Origin: Balaenoptera acutorostrata
Taxonomy: Eukaryota > Chordata > Mammalia > Artiodactyla > Balaenopteridae
Length of the DNA stretch: 64,000 bases
Assembly: GCF_949987535.1 (NCBI RefSeq)
Contig: NC_080078.1
Coordinates: 29,532,942 to 29,596,941 of the forward strand
Reading direction: 5' to 3'
Shown piece after piece: positions 1 through 11,689 of the stretch. Positions within the stretch are counted from its first letter, which is position 1. Each line of letters starts with the position of its first letter. The translations under genes and the position numbers were made by a program. Below the pieces are notes generated by a model. That model was not told the origin of the DNA and did no database searches. It worked only from the letters and a program-made list of their open reading frames with translations.

Positions 1-157
1 GAAGCAAACTTCATTCCTTTTATGGCTGAATAATATTCCATTGTATGGACAGACCACATTTTGTTTATCCATCTGTCTGTTGATGGACATGTGGGTTGTT
101 TCCCCCTTTAGATTATTGTGAATAATGCTCTTATGAACATCCACATACAGGTTTTCA
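1..157 (-). mobile_element. L1 fragment, antisense
   Basis: Contains the L1 ORF2-end signature in reverse (tggctgaataatattccattg, tgtttatccat, gattattgtgaataatgct). It is cut by the window edge. Several other antisense copies in this window share the same order of motifs. Confidence 0.8.
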
Positions 158-626
158 GTTCCCTCTCGAATCTCCCAGTCTTAAGGAAGCTGTTCAAATG
201 CCCACCTACGGGCCTTTCTCATGCTCAGATTCCCCCACCTGGGATCCCACCTGCCCAGTCAAGTCCGACTTACTCCTCAGAATCCAGCTTACATCCTTTA
301 TCCCACAGTGACCGCTCCCTGTGCCTCTTGGCCCTGTTGCCCACTTGCTGTGTGACCTTTGTCTACTCACTCAACCTTTCTGGACCCCCGGTGCCTTTAT
401 CTGTAAAGCAGGGTTCTAATTATGACTCCATGGGGCTCCTATGAGGATTGAGATGGCAGGAGCTCTATGGGCAGAAAGCCTGGAGAAGGGTGATGAGGTA
501 TTGGGGTGGACATTTGTTCATCTCTTAAGCCAGCCGTTCTCATCCTGCCAACTTCCGGTCCTGAGCTAGGCCCTGGTTGCTGTCATAAACCACCCTCATC
601 CTGCCTTTAAGGAGTTCAGGCTAGAG

Positions 627-837
627 CAGAGGTTCCTGACTAGGGAACAGTTTGCCCCGGGGACATTTGACAATGGACATCTTTGGTTGTCACAGTGCGG
701 GGGTGGGAGGGGTGCTACTGGTATCTGGTGGGTAGAGGCCAGGGACACTGCTAAACATCCTACAGTGCACAGGACAGGCCCACAACAATGAATGATCCAG
801 CTCCAAATATTAATATCACCAAGGTTGAGAAACACTG
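627..837 (+). mobile_element. MER20 (hAT-Charlie non-autonomous DNA transposon)
   Basis: About 211 bp from cagaggttcctgac to ttgagaaacactg, with the inner motifs ggacatttgacaat, gtcacagtg and tctggtgggtagaggcc in the order known for MER20. Degenerate terminal inverted repeats. Confidence 0.85.
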
Positions 838-1374
838 ATTTAATGGTATGATTGTTATTCATTTTTCATGTGTGTATGTATTTATCTGTAAGCTTGCCTC
901 TTGCCACAATGAATGAGAAGTAACTAACAAAGATATCAACAGAGCAATGAAATTTTTTCTAATGAGGAAACTGTGAAAAATAATAGGAGGGAAGGAAAAT
1001 AAAACAACACTCATATTAAAGCACGCTTCTGCTTCCAAAGCTGGGATGTACATTTGGTCTGAGCTTCCTAGTGGCCAGAGCAAAGGGGGGAAACACAATC
1101 AATTTCAAGATTCGCACTGTTCCAAAGGTGAAAATAAATCAAGGGTTCAGGGGAAGTCTGGCTTTCCTGGGCCTGAAGGGCTCAGGGCTTTTCCCTTACA
1201 GGCCCTTATAAAGGGGCCACAACAACGTGCTGGGGCTGATAGCAGCAATGCAGGCTGTGATGTAAGGCTGAGGCCAGCTGGGCAAAGGCAGCCTTTTTTC
1301 GAATGCCTGCCCTGAGTGTGGTGGTTTACTTTCCCAGATTGAAGGCAGAAAGCAGGGCCCTTACGCAGTTCAGA

Positions 1375-1610
1375 ATGGTGATAGGAACAGGGGCTCTGGA
1401 GCCAGACTGCCTGGGGTCAAGGCCTAGAATGACTCCCAAGTAGCTGTGTGACCTTCAGCCATTGTTTAAACCTCTCTGAGCTCAGTTTCCTCATCCATAA
1501 AATGGGGCCCAAATAGTACTGACTTCACAGGGCTGTTGGGAGAATTAAATGAGATAGCATGTACCCAAGGCTGACCCCAGACCTGGCAGAAGTAAATAGT
1601 TAATCCAGCT
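1375..1610 (+). mobile_element. MIR SINE
   Basis: MIR core signature: agctgtgtgacc, cctctctgagctcagtttcctcatc, aaaatgggg, then gttgggagaattaaatgag. Confidence 0.85.
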
Positions 1611-1769
1611 GTTATTTCTGTGCCATGGAGGGTGCTGGGTAAATACTTTTGGGATACCTGCATTTTTTTTTTTTTTTACAAGTAATGGAAGATTCAGCCT
1701 TTGGAGTGGGGTGTATGTGTTTGGGATCCAGTCCTGCTGTGGAAGGCAGTGAAAGGGTGAAGGGTCTTG

Positions 1770-2160
1770 GCTGGGGAAGTCCTGCAGCCAGACATGGTCA
1801 GATCTGATCCCATTGTTTTCCTACTTAAAACCTTCTCTGACTCATCACATAAGGGCGGTATTCAAATGCTTGATCCCAGACCCTGGGGGCCCGTCCCTGA
1901 CTTACCACCAACATTTCTTTCTACACCCACCTCCATCCTACGCCCCAGTAATTCTGAACTCCAGGCGATTGTTAATTAACCTGCCAGGCCTTTGCCCATG
2001 TGGTGCCCTCTGCCTGGAATGCTCTTCCTCCCTGTCTGCCTAAGACTGGACTTGAGCATCAGCCCCTTTAAAAAGCCTTTGTTGGATTTCCTACCCGCTA
2101 GGGAACAGTAATTTCTTCTTTGTATCCACCTCCCTCCCCAGCTACTCCACTAAGACTGCA
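1770..2160 (+). mobile_element. L2 LINE 3' region
   Basis: L2 signature ccaggcctttgcccatg, ctctgcctggaatgctcttcc, then a decayed 3' part. A catt/actc-rich tail follows. Confidence 0.65.
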
Positions 2161-2560
2161 GTCAGAACACATATGCATTCATTCACTCACTCACTCATTT
2201 TTTTTTTTTTTTTTACTGCTCTGGGTCTTTGCTTCGTTGCGGTGTGCGGGGCTCTCTAGTTGTGGTGTGTGGGCTCCAGAGCATGTGGGCTCTCTAGTTG
2301 CGGTGCACAGGCTTAGTTACTCCACGGCATATGGGATCTTAGTTCCCTGACCAGTGATCGAACCTGTGTCCCCTGCATTGAAAGGCGGATTCTTAACCGC
2401 TGGACCACCAGGGAAGTCCCCTCACTCACTCATTGACTCAGTTACTCATTCATAATTCACTCACTCATTCATTGATTCAATCACTCATTCATTAATTCCT
2501 CACTCACTCATCGATTGATTGATTCATTGCTTTGTTCCTTCATTCATTCATAAATCAACT
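2161..2560. repeat. Cattc/actc tetranucleotide-rich stretch, split by a SINE
   Basis: Degenerate (TCAT/CTCA)n sequence on both sides of the SINE at 2200-2420, ending in a gatt/cattc run. It resembles an expanded L2-type gaatgaatg tail. Confidence 0.7.
2200..2420 (-). mobile_element. CHR-type SINE, antisense
   Basis: Poly-T start, then tgctctgggtctttgcttcgttgc and a reversed tRNA-like head (gatcgaacctgtgtcccctgc; ttaaccgctggaccacca). Flanked by a ctcactcactcatt duplication at 2186-2199 and 2421-2434, although the target itself is repetitive. Confidence 0.88.
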
Positions 2561-2690
2561 ACTGAAAGCTTCCTGTTTACCAGCTACTTTTCTAGGCACT
2601 GGGGATACAGTAGTGAACAAAACAGACAAAATTCCCCCCCTTTGGGCCTCCATGTCTCCAGCCCTTCACCTAGTAAGTGCTTAATAAACT
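2540..2690 (-). mobile_element. L2-like fragment
   Basis: Contains cttttctaggcactggggatacagtagtgaa, given here only as its key parts ctaggcactgggga and acagtagtgaacaaaac, typical of L2/MIR-linked 3' ends. Confidence 0.45.
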
Positions 2691-3174
2691 GCCCCGACAT
2701 AAAGTTCTCCGACTTTAGCTTCTGCCTCTTCCTACCTCGTGCCCTGGGTCCTCGGGACATGGCTATTTGGTCCCCCAAACATGTCCTGCAGGCTCCCATC
2801 TCCTTGTTCTTGCTGTTCCTTCCTTCTGGAATGCCCCACAAGGTTGGCCCCATGGTCATCTGCACTTCTCAGGGTCAGAGGCAGCAGCTCAGAGAGGTTG
2901 CCAAGCTTGCGTTGGGTCACACAGCTAGTACGCCCCAGAGCCACAGTCGAACTCAGTTCCTTCAACTGAAGAGCCTGTCAGGCTAGCAGCTGGGTGCCAA
3001 GCATGGTTTGTGCAGGGCCTGTGGCTCTGAAGGCTGGTCATATCCCTGACCCCTTGTGATGGACCTAGGGTCTGAGATTGGAGAAGGGACATGACCTTGA
3101 ATGATGCCTTGAGGCCCCAGGCTGGAGTCCAGCAAGCAGCCTGTCAGGGTGGCAGAAAGGAAAGACTAAAATCA

Positions 3175-3400
3175 GAGGCTGTATCCTGTGATACAGCTGG
3201 CCTAGGTTCAAATCCCAGCTTCACCACCTACTGAGTTCTATGACTTGGCTAAATTACTTCACCTTTCTGAGCCATAGTTCCTTCACCTATAAAATGGGGT
3301 TTATAATAGTCTCTACCCATTGGGTTATTGTAAAGATGAAAGGAGATGCCATATGTAAAACATCAAAATGATATAACCCAATAATTGTTAGCCATTATTA
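3175..3400 (+). mobile_element. MIR SINE
   Basis: Contains aggttcaaatcccag, tgacttggctaaattac, ttctgagccatagttcc and aaaatgggg in MIR order. Confidence 0.85.
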
Positions 3401-3514
3401 TTGTTATTCAGAATTATTATTGTTAACATTACTTTATTAGTTAATTAAAATTGTTCAAAATAAATAATAAGAGGACTCAGCCAGGGTGGGAGGGATAAAT
3501 TGGGAATTGGGGAT

Positions 3515-3771
3515 TAACAGATAAACACTACTATAGAGAAAATAGATAACAAGGATCTACTGTATAGCACAGGGAACTATAGTCAATATCTTGTAAGAAC
3601 CTATAATGGAAAAGAATCTGAAAAGAAAAAAAAAGAAATATGTATATATAGCTGAATATATAATATAAAATATATATGTAACTGAAAAAGAATATGTATA
3701 TATGACTGAATCACTTTGCTGTACACCTGAAACATTGTAAATCAACTATACTTAAAAAAAAAAACAAAAAC
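3515..3771 (+). mobile_element. L1 3' end (artiodactyl type), sense
   Basis: Contains tatagcacagggaactata, aatggaaaagaat, ctgaatcactttgctgtac and aaatcaactatactt followed by poly-A. The middle carries an expanded (TA)-rich run at 3640-3690. Confidence 0.85.
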
Positions 3772-3773
3772 CA

Positions 3774-3905
3774 TGGATTCCCTGGCAGTCCAGTGGTTAG
3801 GACTCTGTGCTTTCACTACCAAGGGCATAGGTTCAGTCCCTGGTCAGGGAACTAAGATCCCACAAGCTGTGTGGCAGCATAGCAAAAAAAAAAAAAAAAA
3901 AAAAA
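3774..3905 (+). mobile_element. Short CHR-type SINE, sense
   Basis: Head tccctggcagtccagtggtt, box-B-like ggttcagtccctgg, then gggaactaagatcccac and poly-A of about 20. Inserted directly behind the L1 poly-A. Confidence 0.85.
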
Positions 3906-4150
3906 TCATCAGCCTTGGCCTCACCTCCTCCAGGAAGCCCTCCCTGACCACCCCACCCAGATGCACCTAGAGCCTCTACATCCTTCCCTCATGCCCTTTT
4001 TCCATTGACCATTTTAAATGCATTTGGTGGTCTCCTTTAAGGTCTGTCTCCCCACTGGACTTAAACTTGGTCTCGGCCATTACTTGTTCTCCTGGGCCTA
4101 CCACAATGGCTGGCAGCTATTGATGAGAAATAAATATCTGTTGCATGACC
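3906..4150 (+). mobile_element. L2 LINE 3' end
   Basis: Contains aagccctccctgaccacccc, ctgtctccccactgga and a terminal gaaataaatatctgttgcatga, the usual L2 order. Confidence 0.75.
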
Positions 4151-4464
4151 GAACAGGGTCAGGGCAACCTGAGATGACTTTGCTTCTCCTTCAGGGGCCC
4201 AGAGGAGGATGTTCCTGGAGTCCTCCTGGAGGAGGGAAAGTGGGTTAGGAAACCCTCTGCAGGGCACCGATGGGGTCTAGGGTGGAGAGGGGATTAACTC
4301 CTGGTCCTGGAAATCGTGCCAAGTGCCTGTCTGTCTTCATGTTGCTGGGGAAGAGTTGGCTGTGGGTGAGGCCAGCCTTGCCCAGCAGTTTCCTCACCTG
4401 CAGATTGAGGGCTATTGTCAGGTTAAGGGTAGCACTTGGCACAGTGAGATAGCGTCCCATGCCC

Positions 4465-4650
4465 TCTTCACTGGTCTAGTCTATCCTTGCTGTGTGGCCT
4501 CGGGCAAGTCACTTCACCTCTCTGGGCTCAGTTTTGTCCTTTGTAAAATGGGACAACAAAAGTCATTACCTCTTGGTATGGCTGCCTGGGTTAGACAGAT
4601 GAGAACATGCATGGGGCCCAGCTTGAGAAGTACTCTGAAAATGTGAGCTG
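4465..4650 (+). mobile_element. MIR SINE
   Basis: Contains tgctgtgtggcctcgggcaa, cacctctctgggctcag and aaaatgggac. Confidence 0.8.
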
Positions 4651-5023
4651 TCGTTTTGATTATTTTTTCCTCTCATTTGGTAACCCAGCAAGTGTTTACT
4701 GAGCACCTACTATGGGCCAAATGAGCTGAGTGCCAGGTGCTGACGACACCGTGAACAGGATCCTGTTTCGAACAAACCAGATTCTTTTAAAAACATTTAT
4801 GAGACTGTCAGGGAAATATAAACCCAGACTGGATGACACTGGATGAAATTCAGAAGTTGTTCATTTTGGGGTGAGGGGCAGGGGCACATCGTATTTTGCG
4901 GTTATATTTTTCAAAAGAGTTATCTTTTAGAGACTCAACCCAAAGTGTTTACAGATGACATATGATGTCAAGGATTTGCTTTGAAACAATCCAGTCTGTA
5001 AAACTAAAATTATTCTTTTTTAA

Positions 5024-5131
5024 TTTTTTTTTTTTTTTGGCCGCACCTTTCGGCTTGCAGGATCTGAGTTCCCCTACCAGGGATTGAACCCGGGCCCTTG
5101 GCAGTGAAAGCGTGGACCGCCAGGGAATTCC
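5024..5131 (-). mobile_element. Short CHR-type SINE, antisense, with 20 bp target duplication
   Basis: Poly-T, then ggccgcacc, gggattgaacccgggcc and ccgccagggaattcc. A perfect 20 bp direct repeat (5004-5023 and 5132-5151) brackets it, proving L1-mediated insertion. Its 5' end forms the palindrome GGGAATTCCC at 5123-5132. Confidence 0.95.
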
Positions 5132-5842
5132 CTAAAATTATTCTTTTTTAAAGTTTATTTTAAAAAAATCCAGTGGCGGAGGAAGGCATGGGGATACATA
5201 GACGGTATCAGATGGACCACAAGTAGGTGATGGGGAAGCTGTTTGTAACGGTCCATAATGAGTTTAACAAAAAGGCATCTCTTAACCACGTGGGTAATTA
5301 CACACCCTCAGTGAGCGACGCCCTAAGGAGAAAATGGGAAGCTGGAGGTGGGGGCAGGAGGCTTCGGAGGTCAAAGGCCATGGTGAGAGTTTGGTCTTGA
5401 TCCTAAGTGGGCAGCCAGTGATGGGTTTCGGCCGGGACCATGGCGCCTGGCTTGGTGCGGTTGTGAGAATACTAAGTAACTCGCTGAAGGGCTCAGAACA
5501 AGCACACCGCTGGGGGCTTCGTCAGAGCCCTTCTTTTTGTTCTTTCTTGTCCTCAATCTCTCCCCTCCAACACTGAGCTGGGGAGGGCTCCATACCCTTG
5601 GGAAGGGGGTGTGTCACACAGGGAAAGTATAACCTCCTTTCCTCCTTGCCAGCCCTTAGAGAAGTGTGCAAGGGTCTTGCCTGGAAGCAGGAAGCTGCAG
5701 CTTTTCAGCCATGAGGACCCAGGCCTTTTGGGGGTCTGCGGGGTCCCCGAAGCCAGAGCCGACACTGAGCTGTGTCCCCACCCATCCATCTGCCCCATCT
5801 GGACAAACCATAGGCCTTGTCTTCCTTGCTCAGCATTTTCCC

Positions 5843-6204
5843 ACGACTGAATGTCTGTGTCCCCCTCAAATTCATATGTTGAAGCCTAACCTTCAATGTG
5901 ATGGTGTTAGGAGGTGGGGCCTTTGGGAGGTGAGTAGGTAATGAGGGTGGAGCCCTTGTGAATGGGATTAGTGCCCTTATAAAAGAGACCCCAGAGAACT
6001 CCCTCAACCCTTCCACCATGTGAGGACACAGAGAGAAAACAGTCGTCTAAGAACTGGGAAGTGGGCTCTCACCAGATGTAGAATCTACCAGCCCCTTGAT
6101 CTTGGACTTCCCAGCCTCCAGAACTGTGAGAAATAAATGTGCGATGTTTATAAGCCATCTCGTCTGTGGTGTTCTGGTATAGCAGCTGACCTGACTAAGC
6201 CACC
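5843..6204 (+). mobile_element. ERVL-MaLR LTR (MST/MLT1A-like), sense
   Basis: Contains tgaatgtctgtgtccccc, aggtggggcctttgggaggtg, gtgcccttataaaagagac, ccatgtgaggacaca and ctgtgagaaataaatgtg (LTR poly(A) signal), in family order. It is a solo LTR; no internal region is seen. Confidence 0.88.
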
Positions 6205-6547
6205 AGCAGAACATGCTCTGGACCACATTCTTCATGGTGACAGCCTACCGATGAAGTCCATCCTCCCAGCCCTGGCTTTGGGATGCTGAGGGCCAGGGCT
6301 CCAGGTTCCCATTGTGGAAGGAGAGGAAGTGATGCCCTCCCTGCCCTCCAGAGTCCTCGAGGACTGGCCAGGGTGAGGGTCCGCTCCGCTGTGGCTCAGG
6401 CCCTGGCCAGTTCCCACAGTAGGAGAGGAAGTCTCTCTCTTTCCTACATTGCTGTCTCTTCCTGACACAGGGCACCTGGGTCACAGATGTTTCACGTCAG
6501 GAGTCAGAGGTGGTGGTGACTTAATCATGCCAGCCTGCAGTTCCTTA

Positions 6548-6830
6548 AAAAGGTGTGGGTCTCAGCCCTTTCAGAAAGCAGTTTGACAGTGTTTCAGGGG
6601 CTGGAAAGGCCTACACTTTCCTTTCCAGCGATCATGCTTCTGGGAATTTGCCCAAAGGAACTAATCCTAAAACAAGGAAAGAAAGACTGAGTGCCCAGTG
6701 ATATCTACTGCCGTGACATTTGTAATAGGAATCATTGGGCGTGACACATCTGTTGTAACCCCTTCGTGGATTCTTTTTTTTTTTTTTTTTTTTTTTTTTA
6801 TTTATTTTATTTTTTTTTAATTTTATTTTT

Positions 6831-6862
<32 letters not shown>

Positions 6863-7230
6863 TTTTTGGCTGTGCTGGGTCTTCGGTTCGTGCGAGGGCT
6901 TTCTCTAGTTGCGGCAAGTGGGGGCCACTCTTCATCGCGGTGCGGGGACCGCTCTTCATCGCGGTGCGCGGGCCTTTCACTATCGCGGCCCCTCCCGTTG
7001 CGGGGCACAGGCTCCAGACGCGCAGGCTCAGCAGCTGTGGCTCACGGGCCCAGCTGCTCCGTGGCATGTGGGATCTTCCCAGACCAGGGCTCGAACCCGT
7101 GTCTCCTGCATTAGCAGGCAGATTCTCAACCACTGCGCCACCAGGGAAGCCCCGTGGATTCTTAAGAGGCATTTAGAAGAAGGAGTTACGAGAGCTCTTT
7201 ATCAACATAGAAAATACTTGATATAACACT
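6548..7230 (+). mobile_element. Old L1 ORF2 fragment, interrupted by a SINE
   Basis: Left part has tgcttctgggaatttgccc, caaaggaactaatcc and tgacatttgtaatag; right part resumes after the SINE. Strongly decayed and not coding. Confidence 0.5.
6776..7152 (-). mobile_element. Long CHR SINE, antisense, with internal 24-bp duplication
   Basis: Reversed long CHR: poly-T and (ttta)n tail, ggctgtgctgggtcttcgg, cgcggtgcgcgggcc, cagggctcgaacccgtgtc, cactgcgccaccagg. Target duplication cgtggattctt at 6765-6775 and 7153-7163. An internal unit of period 24 (6928-6947 repeated at 6952-6971) is absent from the other long copies here. Confidence 0.95.
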
Positions 7231-7863
7231 GAGCTGAAAACACAATGTGGGGGTGGCAGGCAGGGCTTGCGGGGGGTGGGGGGGGTCTGTTGATTTTCCT
7301 AACAGTTTGTGATATCCTCCTTTTGCTCTAAATGGCAGGAGAACCGGCCTGTGTGTGGCGAGGGGGCGTTCCAGCCCCCTCCCCAGCTGGCAGACGCATC
7401 ACCAGGGCTCTGCCCGACAATCCAGCCCCAAAACTGGTGCGCCTGTTCCATTTTCGAAAATGGAGAGTGACAGCTTAAGGCGTGTCTCCTTTTTTGGATG
7501 ATCCTGTGGCTTTCTGGAAGGGAAGAGAAGGACGCGTGGAAAAAAACCAGGGAGGCCCTTATAGCCCGCTGGGAGGCACAGCCCCTCGGGGTAGGGATTT
7601 GGTCTTTTTCACATCAAAAAGTTGTTGACAGCTCAAACAGCACAGCCTCTTTCCTGGAGACTGAGGCAGGGATGTTTATTTTTACTAAAAGGTTTAAAAA
7701 GTTCTTTATTTTATTGCAAAAGCAATGCATGCTCATTGTTTAAAAAAGAAAAAACCAAATAGTATAGAATTGTATAAAATAAAGCCCCTGCCTGCCTCCC
7801 TCTTCTCTTCAGAGGGAAACTCTCTTGGTTCGTTGGGTCCTTTCTTTTAGATATGTTCCATAT

Positions 7864-8147
7864 CAGGGGTTTTCAAACTTTTTGTTTAGCTATGAGCCAC
7901 AATGAAAAAATAGATTTTGCATTGTAACCCAGTACACAAGGACAGTGGAATATAGGTAGAACAGAAGTTTTATGCAATGATGCTTATTATAAGGAATGCT
8001 GGCTGGGGTTGTCTATTCTGTTGTGTTTTGTTCTATGACAGTCTATTCCATTCTATCCCATTTCCTTTAAAAAGAAAGGTGGCTGATCTTAACCCAGTCA
8101 CATAATTTCATGTCTCACGTGCCTTGGTGTGACCGTCAGTGAAACTA
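7864..8147 (+). mobile_element. Possible hAT-type DNA transposon remnant
   Basis: Begins caggggttttcaaactttttg and ends in cagtgaaactactgctg, loosely like a hAT terminal inverted repeat. Family not identified. A SINE was inserted at its right end. Confidence 0.35.
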
Positions 8148-8161
8148 CTGCTGTAGATGTT

Positions 8162-8403
8162 TTTGTTTTTGTTTTATTTATTTATTTTAAAAATATCGAT
8201 TTATCTACTTATTTATTCGGTTGCACTTGGTCTTAGTTGCGGCTCTTGGGTTCCTTAGTTGCAGCACACGGGCTCCTTAGTTGCAGCATGTGAACTCTTA
8301 GTTGCGGCATGCATGTGGGATCTAGTACCCTGACCAGGGATCGAACCCAGGCCCCTGCATTGGGAGGGCAGAGTCTTAACCACTGCGCCACCAGGGAAGT
8401 CCC
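8162..8403 (-). mobile_element. CHR-type SINE, antisense
   Basis: Contains ttagttgcggctcttggg, gggatcgaacccaggcccct and ccactgcgccaccaggg. Perfect target duplication ctgctgtagatgtt at 8148-8161 and 8404-8417. The motif GGGAAGTCCC lies at 8394-8403. Confidence 0.95.
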
Positions 8404-9139
8404 CTGCTGTAGATGTTAATAACACATAACGTCATTGTTCTCGACTCCTCGTTCTATGACTTGCTTTTCGCACTTGACGATTTTACAGCCCACTTTCCAT
8501 AAATGGACATAGAGCACTATTTCTTCCTCCTGAATGGCAGCAGAGGAAAAATCATCAGTGGTTTTTCACGAGGTGTTTGTCCAGCTCCTTCTTAACAGCC
8601 GTTTGCCTTGTCTCCACGTTGGGGGAGGGGATGCCCCATCCATGCACAGCTACAGGGGCATCTGCACAGTGATTCCCAGCATGGGATCCGCAGGTCAGGA
8701 AGAAAGCACCCCTCAGACATCGTGATTGCTGCTGGGAATGGCCTGGGGTGGGGGATCATTGAGGTGTGCGTCTAGGGGCACAGAGGACACTTTGCTCCCC
8801 CAGGGTCCGCTACACCCAATGACCTCACAGGATTTTGTTTGTTTTGTATCACACCCTGCTTACGATGCTGGGAAATACATATGTGGGTTTTAGAAATGAG
8901 TCAGGTTCCAATTCACTTCTTCTTTCTCCTCCTTTGCTTCCTCTTTTGTCACTCGAGGGCGTTGGAGGAGGGAACCCTCCTCAATCCTGATTCCAAAGCT
9001 CTTCCACATCGATGGCTTTTCTGTCTGGAGTCCTTGGGCCTTTTATATTGTGTGACTTGGGCAGTAAGTTCCCAGGGGGTCAAAGCTGGTTCCATGCAAG
9101 TGTGTACACGAGTTGGACTGGGACCCCGCAGCTGCAATG

Positions 9140-9275
9140 CATTAGAATGGGCACTTTATTTGCAGTCCTATCTTAGGTTCAAATCCTGGTTCTGACACTT
9201 ACAAGTGGGAAAAACCTTGGGTCTTGGTTGCTTCATCATTTATAAAATGGGGTTTAGAATTCCTACTCGACGAAA
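9140..9275 (+). mobile_element. MIR SINE, decayed
   Basis: Contains aggttcaaatcctggttc, tgcttcatcatttataaaatggggtttag in MIR order (key pieces only). Confidence 0.6.
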
Positions 9276-9317
9276 CAGGATAGAATAAGTCCGTGGGTAA
9301 GCACACAGACTTTATTT

Positions 9318-9417
9318 ATTTTGGTCGTGTCTTGCGGTATCTTAGTTCCCCAGTCAGGGATTGAACCTGTGCCCTCTGCAGTGGAAGTGTGGAGTCTTAA
9401 CCACTGGACCACCAGGG
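9318..9417 (-). mobile_element. Short CHR-type SINE, antisense
   Basis: Contains cttgcggtatcttagttcc, gggattgaacctgtgccc, ttaaccactggaccaccag. Short flanking repeat gacttta on both sides. Confidence 0.85.
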
Positions 9418-9424
9418 ACTTTAG

Positions 9425-9620
9425 AAAGAGCCTCTCTGGATTCTGACCTTGGCTTCACACTAACCCCACTGTGTGACCTTGGGCAAGTTACGTAACCTCT
9501 CTGTGTCTCGATTTCCTCATCTGTAAAATGGGGAGAATAATAACATCTACCTCCTAGGGTTCTTGCAAGGATTAAATGAGTTAATAAACATGTTAGGCTG
9601 ATGCCTGGCTATGCATTTAT
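9425..9620 (+). mobile_element. MIR SINE
   Basis: Contains ctgtgtgaccttgggcaag, gtaacctctctgtgtctcg, cctcatctgtaaaatgggg and attaaatgagttaataa. One of the best preserved MIR copies here. Confidence 0.88.
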
Positions 9621-9681
9621 TATTGTTGTTATTATTAAGAATGATGGGTTGTCATGAAGATTAAACAAGATGATGGATCTA

Positions 9682-9820
9682 GAGACTTCCCTGGTGGCGC
9701 AGTGGTTAAGACTCTGAGATCCCAATGCAGGGGGCCTGGGTTTGATCCCTGGTCAGGGAACTAGATCCCACATGCATGCCACAACTAAGACCCGGCTCAA
9801 CAAAGAAAAAAAAAAAAAAA
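9682..9820 (+). mobile_element. Short CHR-type SINE, sense
   Basis: Contains cttccctggtggcgcagtgg, gggtttgatccctggtc and a poly-A tail. Target duplication gatgatggatcta at 9669-9681 and 9821-9833. Confidence 0.95.
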
Positions 9821-10329
9821 GATGATGGATCTAAATGCGCTCCTATTGGATTTGGCATGTAGTAAATGATCACAATTTTTTAAAAGAAATGACAGTTTTA
9901 GACAGGATATTTTCGGTTCGGAATGCAGTAGGTCTGGTAATGAACATTTAGCCCTGGCTCTGACTAGCTCAGGAGGGAGAAGAAACCTTAGAGGCTCCTG
10001 CTCAGGGGTTCTTCGCAAGTGTTTCTTCCACATTTCAGTGTCTCATTTCAGTGTCTCATTTCAGTGGCTCAGGAAGGTGGAGGATGGGAGGATGGGGGTG
10101 GAGGAGACAACTTCCATCCCGGAAGGGTGGGTAGGTGAAAGGGGAAGCGGTGTACTTCGTCTTTTTTGCGGAAAGGCTCTGGAAATAAGGCTTCCTGGGG
10201 ATGCTCCCAGGTTAGGGCCTCAGGGCTACATGTGCTTGGGGTTGGGGTGCAGAAAAGGGAAGTGGGGGGTGTCAGGGACATCAAGGTGCTCCCCACTTCC
10301 CCTCCAGCCTGCCTTCTCTTTATTCCAGT

Positions 10330-10760
10330 GCCAGGCTTGTTCTGGGCATCTGGGACACATCCGTGAGCAGCATACCATCAGATGTGGAATAATAAACATG
10401 ATGTCGTTAATGAGAGGGTAGTAAGTGTTACAGAAAAGTGGGGAAGGGGTCAAGAGTGTGAGGGAGGGGCTGTAATTTCAGAGAGGGTGGTCGGGGTGGG
10501 CCTGGTTGAGAAGGTAACATTTAAGCAAAGGCTTGAAGGAGGGAGCCAGCCATGTTGATACTTGGGGTGCCAGTGGTGCAGGCAGGGAGAAACAGCCAGT
10601 GCAAAGGCCCTGAGGCAGGACGGTGCTGGAACAGCAGGGAGGCCTGTGTGGCTGAAGCAGAGTGAGTGAGATTGAGGGTGTTTGGAGATGAGGACAGAGA
10701 AGTAGTGAGCCTTAGATCATGTGGGGCTCTGGAGGCCTTAGGGAGGGCCTGATACCTCTC
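10330..10760 (-). mobile_element. L2 LINE fragment, antisense
   Basis: Contains agtgcaaaggccctgaggc, aggaggcctgtgtggctg, gagtgagtgagat and cttagatcatgtggggc, the reverse of the L2 3' region. Confidence 0.65.
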
Positions 10761-10954
10761 TAGACTGTGGGGAAACTGAGTCAGGAGCTCAGGATGGGTC
10801 ATGAGTATATTTGCTTGGGTGGGATTTTTTCTTATCACGGAGCTGTGGCTGTTGCTAGCAGATCTAAAGTGTGATTCCAGAAGCAAAGGGCTCATAGGCC
10901 TTGTGGGTATTTGGTTTTGACGGAAGAGGTGCTTAAAAACAACGGCAACGTTTG

Positions 10955-11165
10955 GGGTTAGTAGACGCAAACTATTACATGTAGTAAGGATAAAAAACAA
11001 GCTCCTACCATATAGCACAGGGAACTATATTCAATATCCTGTGATAAACCATAATGGAAAAGAATATGAAAAAGAATGTATGTATGTGTGTAACTGAATC
11101 ACTTTGCTGTCCAGCAGAAATTAACACAACATTGTCAATCAACTACACTTCAGTTAAAAACAACT
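10955..11165 (+). mobile_element. L1 3' end (artiodactyl type), sense
   Basis: Contains tatagcacagggaactatat, tcaatatcctgtgataaacc, gaatcactttgctgtcc and caactacacttcagtt. 5'-truncated. Confidence 0.88.
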
Positions 11166-11689
11166 ACAGCAGCAGCAACAGCCACACAATAATAATAGCA
11201 GTTATGAACACCTGAAGCCTTCCTATGTGCCAGGCCGCTTCCCTTCACGAGTTCGTCTCATTGTCACGACCTCACTGGAGATGCTGGGGCAGCAGAGAAA
11301 AGAGAGTCTGGAAGGAGGGGCTGGCTGAGGTCCAGCCACCGGGAAGGAGCCAAGACGGGGACTGGGGCCCAGGCCTTGTGTCAGACTTGATGTCATCACC
11401 ACTGCTCCATCTATTTCCTCAAACAGAGGGGGCCTGACTGTCCACTTCCCACCCCCAAGCCCTGGTCTGACCCTCTGGAGGTTGGGCAATTCCAGCCTTC
11501 CCAGGCCTACAGTCACCGCCCCTGGCCTGCACTTCTCCTTCTGTCCGGAAGAGAGACCAGCCTAGAACTGATAGACAAACACTGGCATTCAGGTTCAAAT
11601 TCCAGGAATTGCAGAATCAGTCTAGCAATGTGCCCGGGAAAAAACCCCAAATGAGGAGGTCCCTCTGAAAGTTGAGTGGAAAGGTGGCT

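Noticed and set aside
2161..2560. A SINE flanked by repeats read as a composite transposon
   Set aside because: The flanks are one tetranucleotide-rich tract split by the insertion, with the duplication arising from it.
6852..7172. Recurring frames of 60-100 codons with similar products at 6852, 17788, 28825, 53575, 58848 and 60668
   Set aside because: All are translations of CHR SINEs in either direction; the similarity is that of the SINE, not of a gene family.
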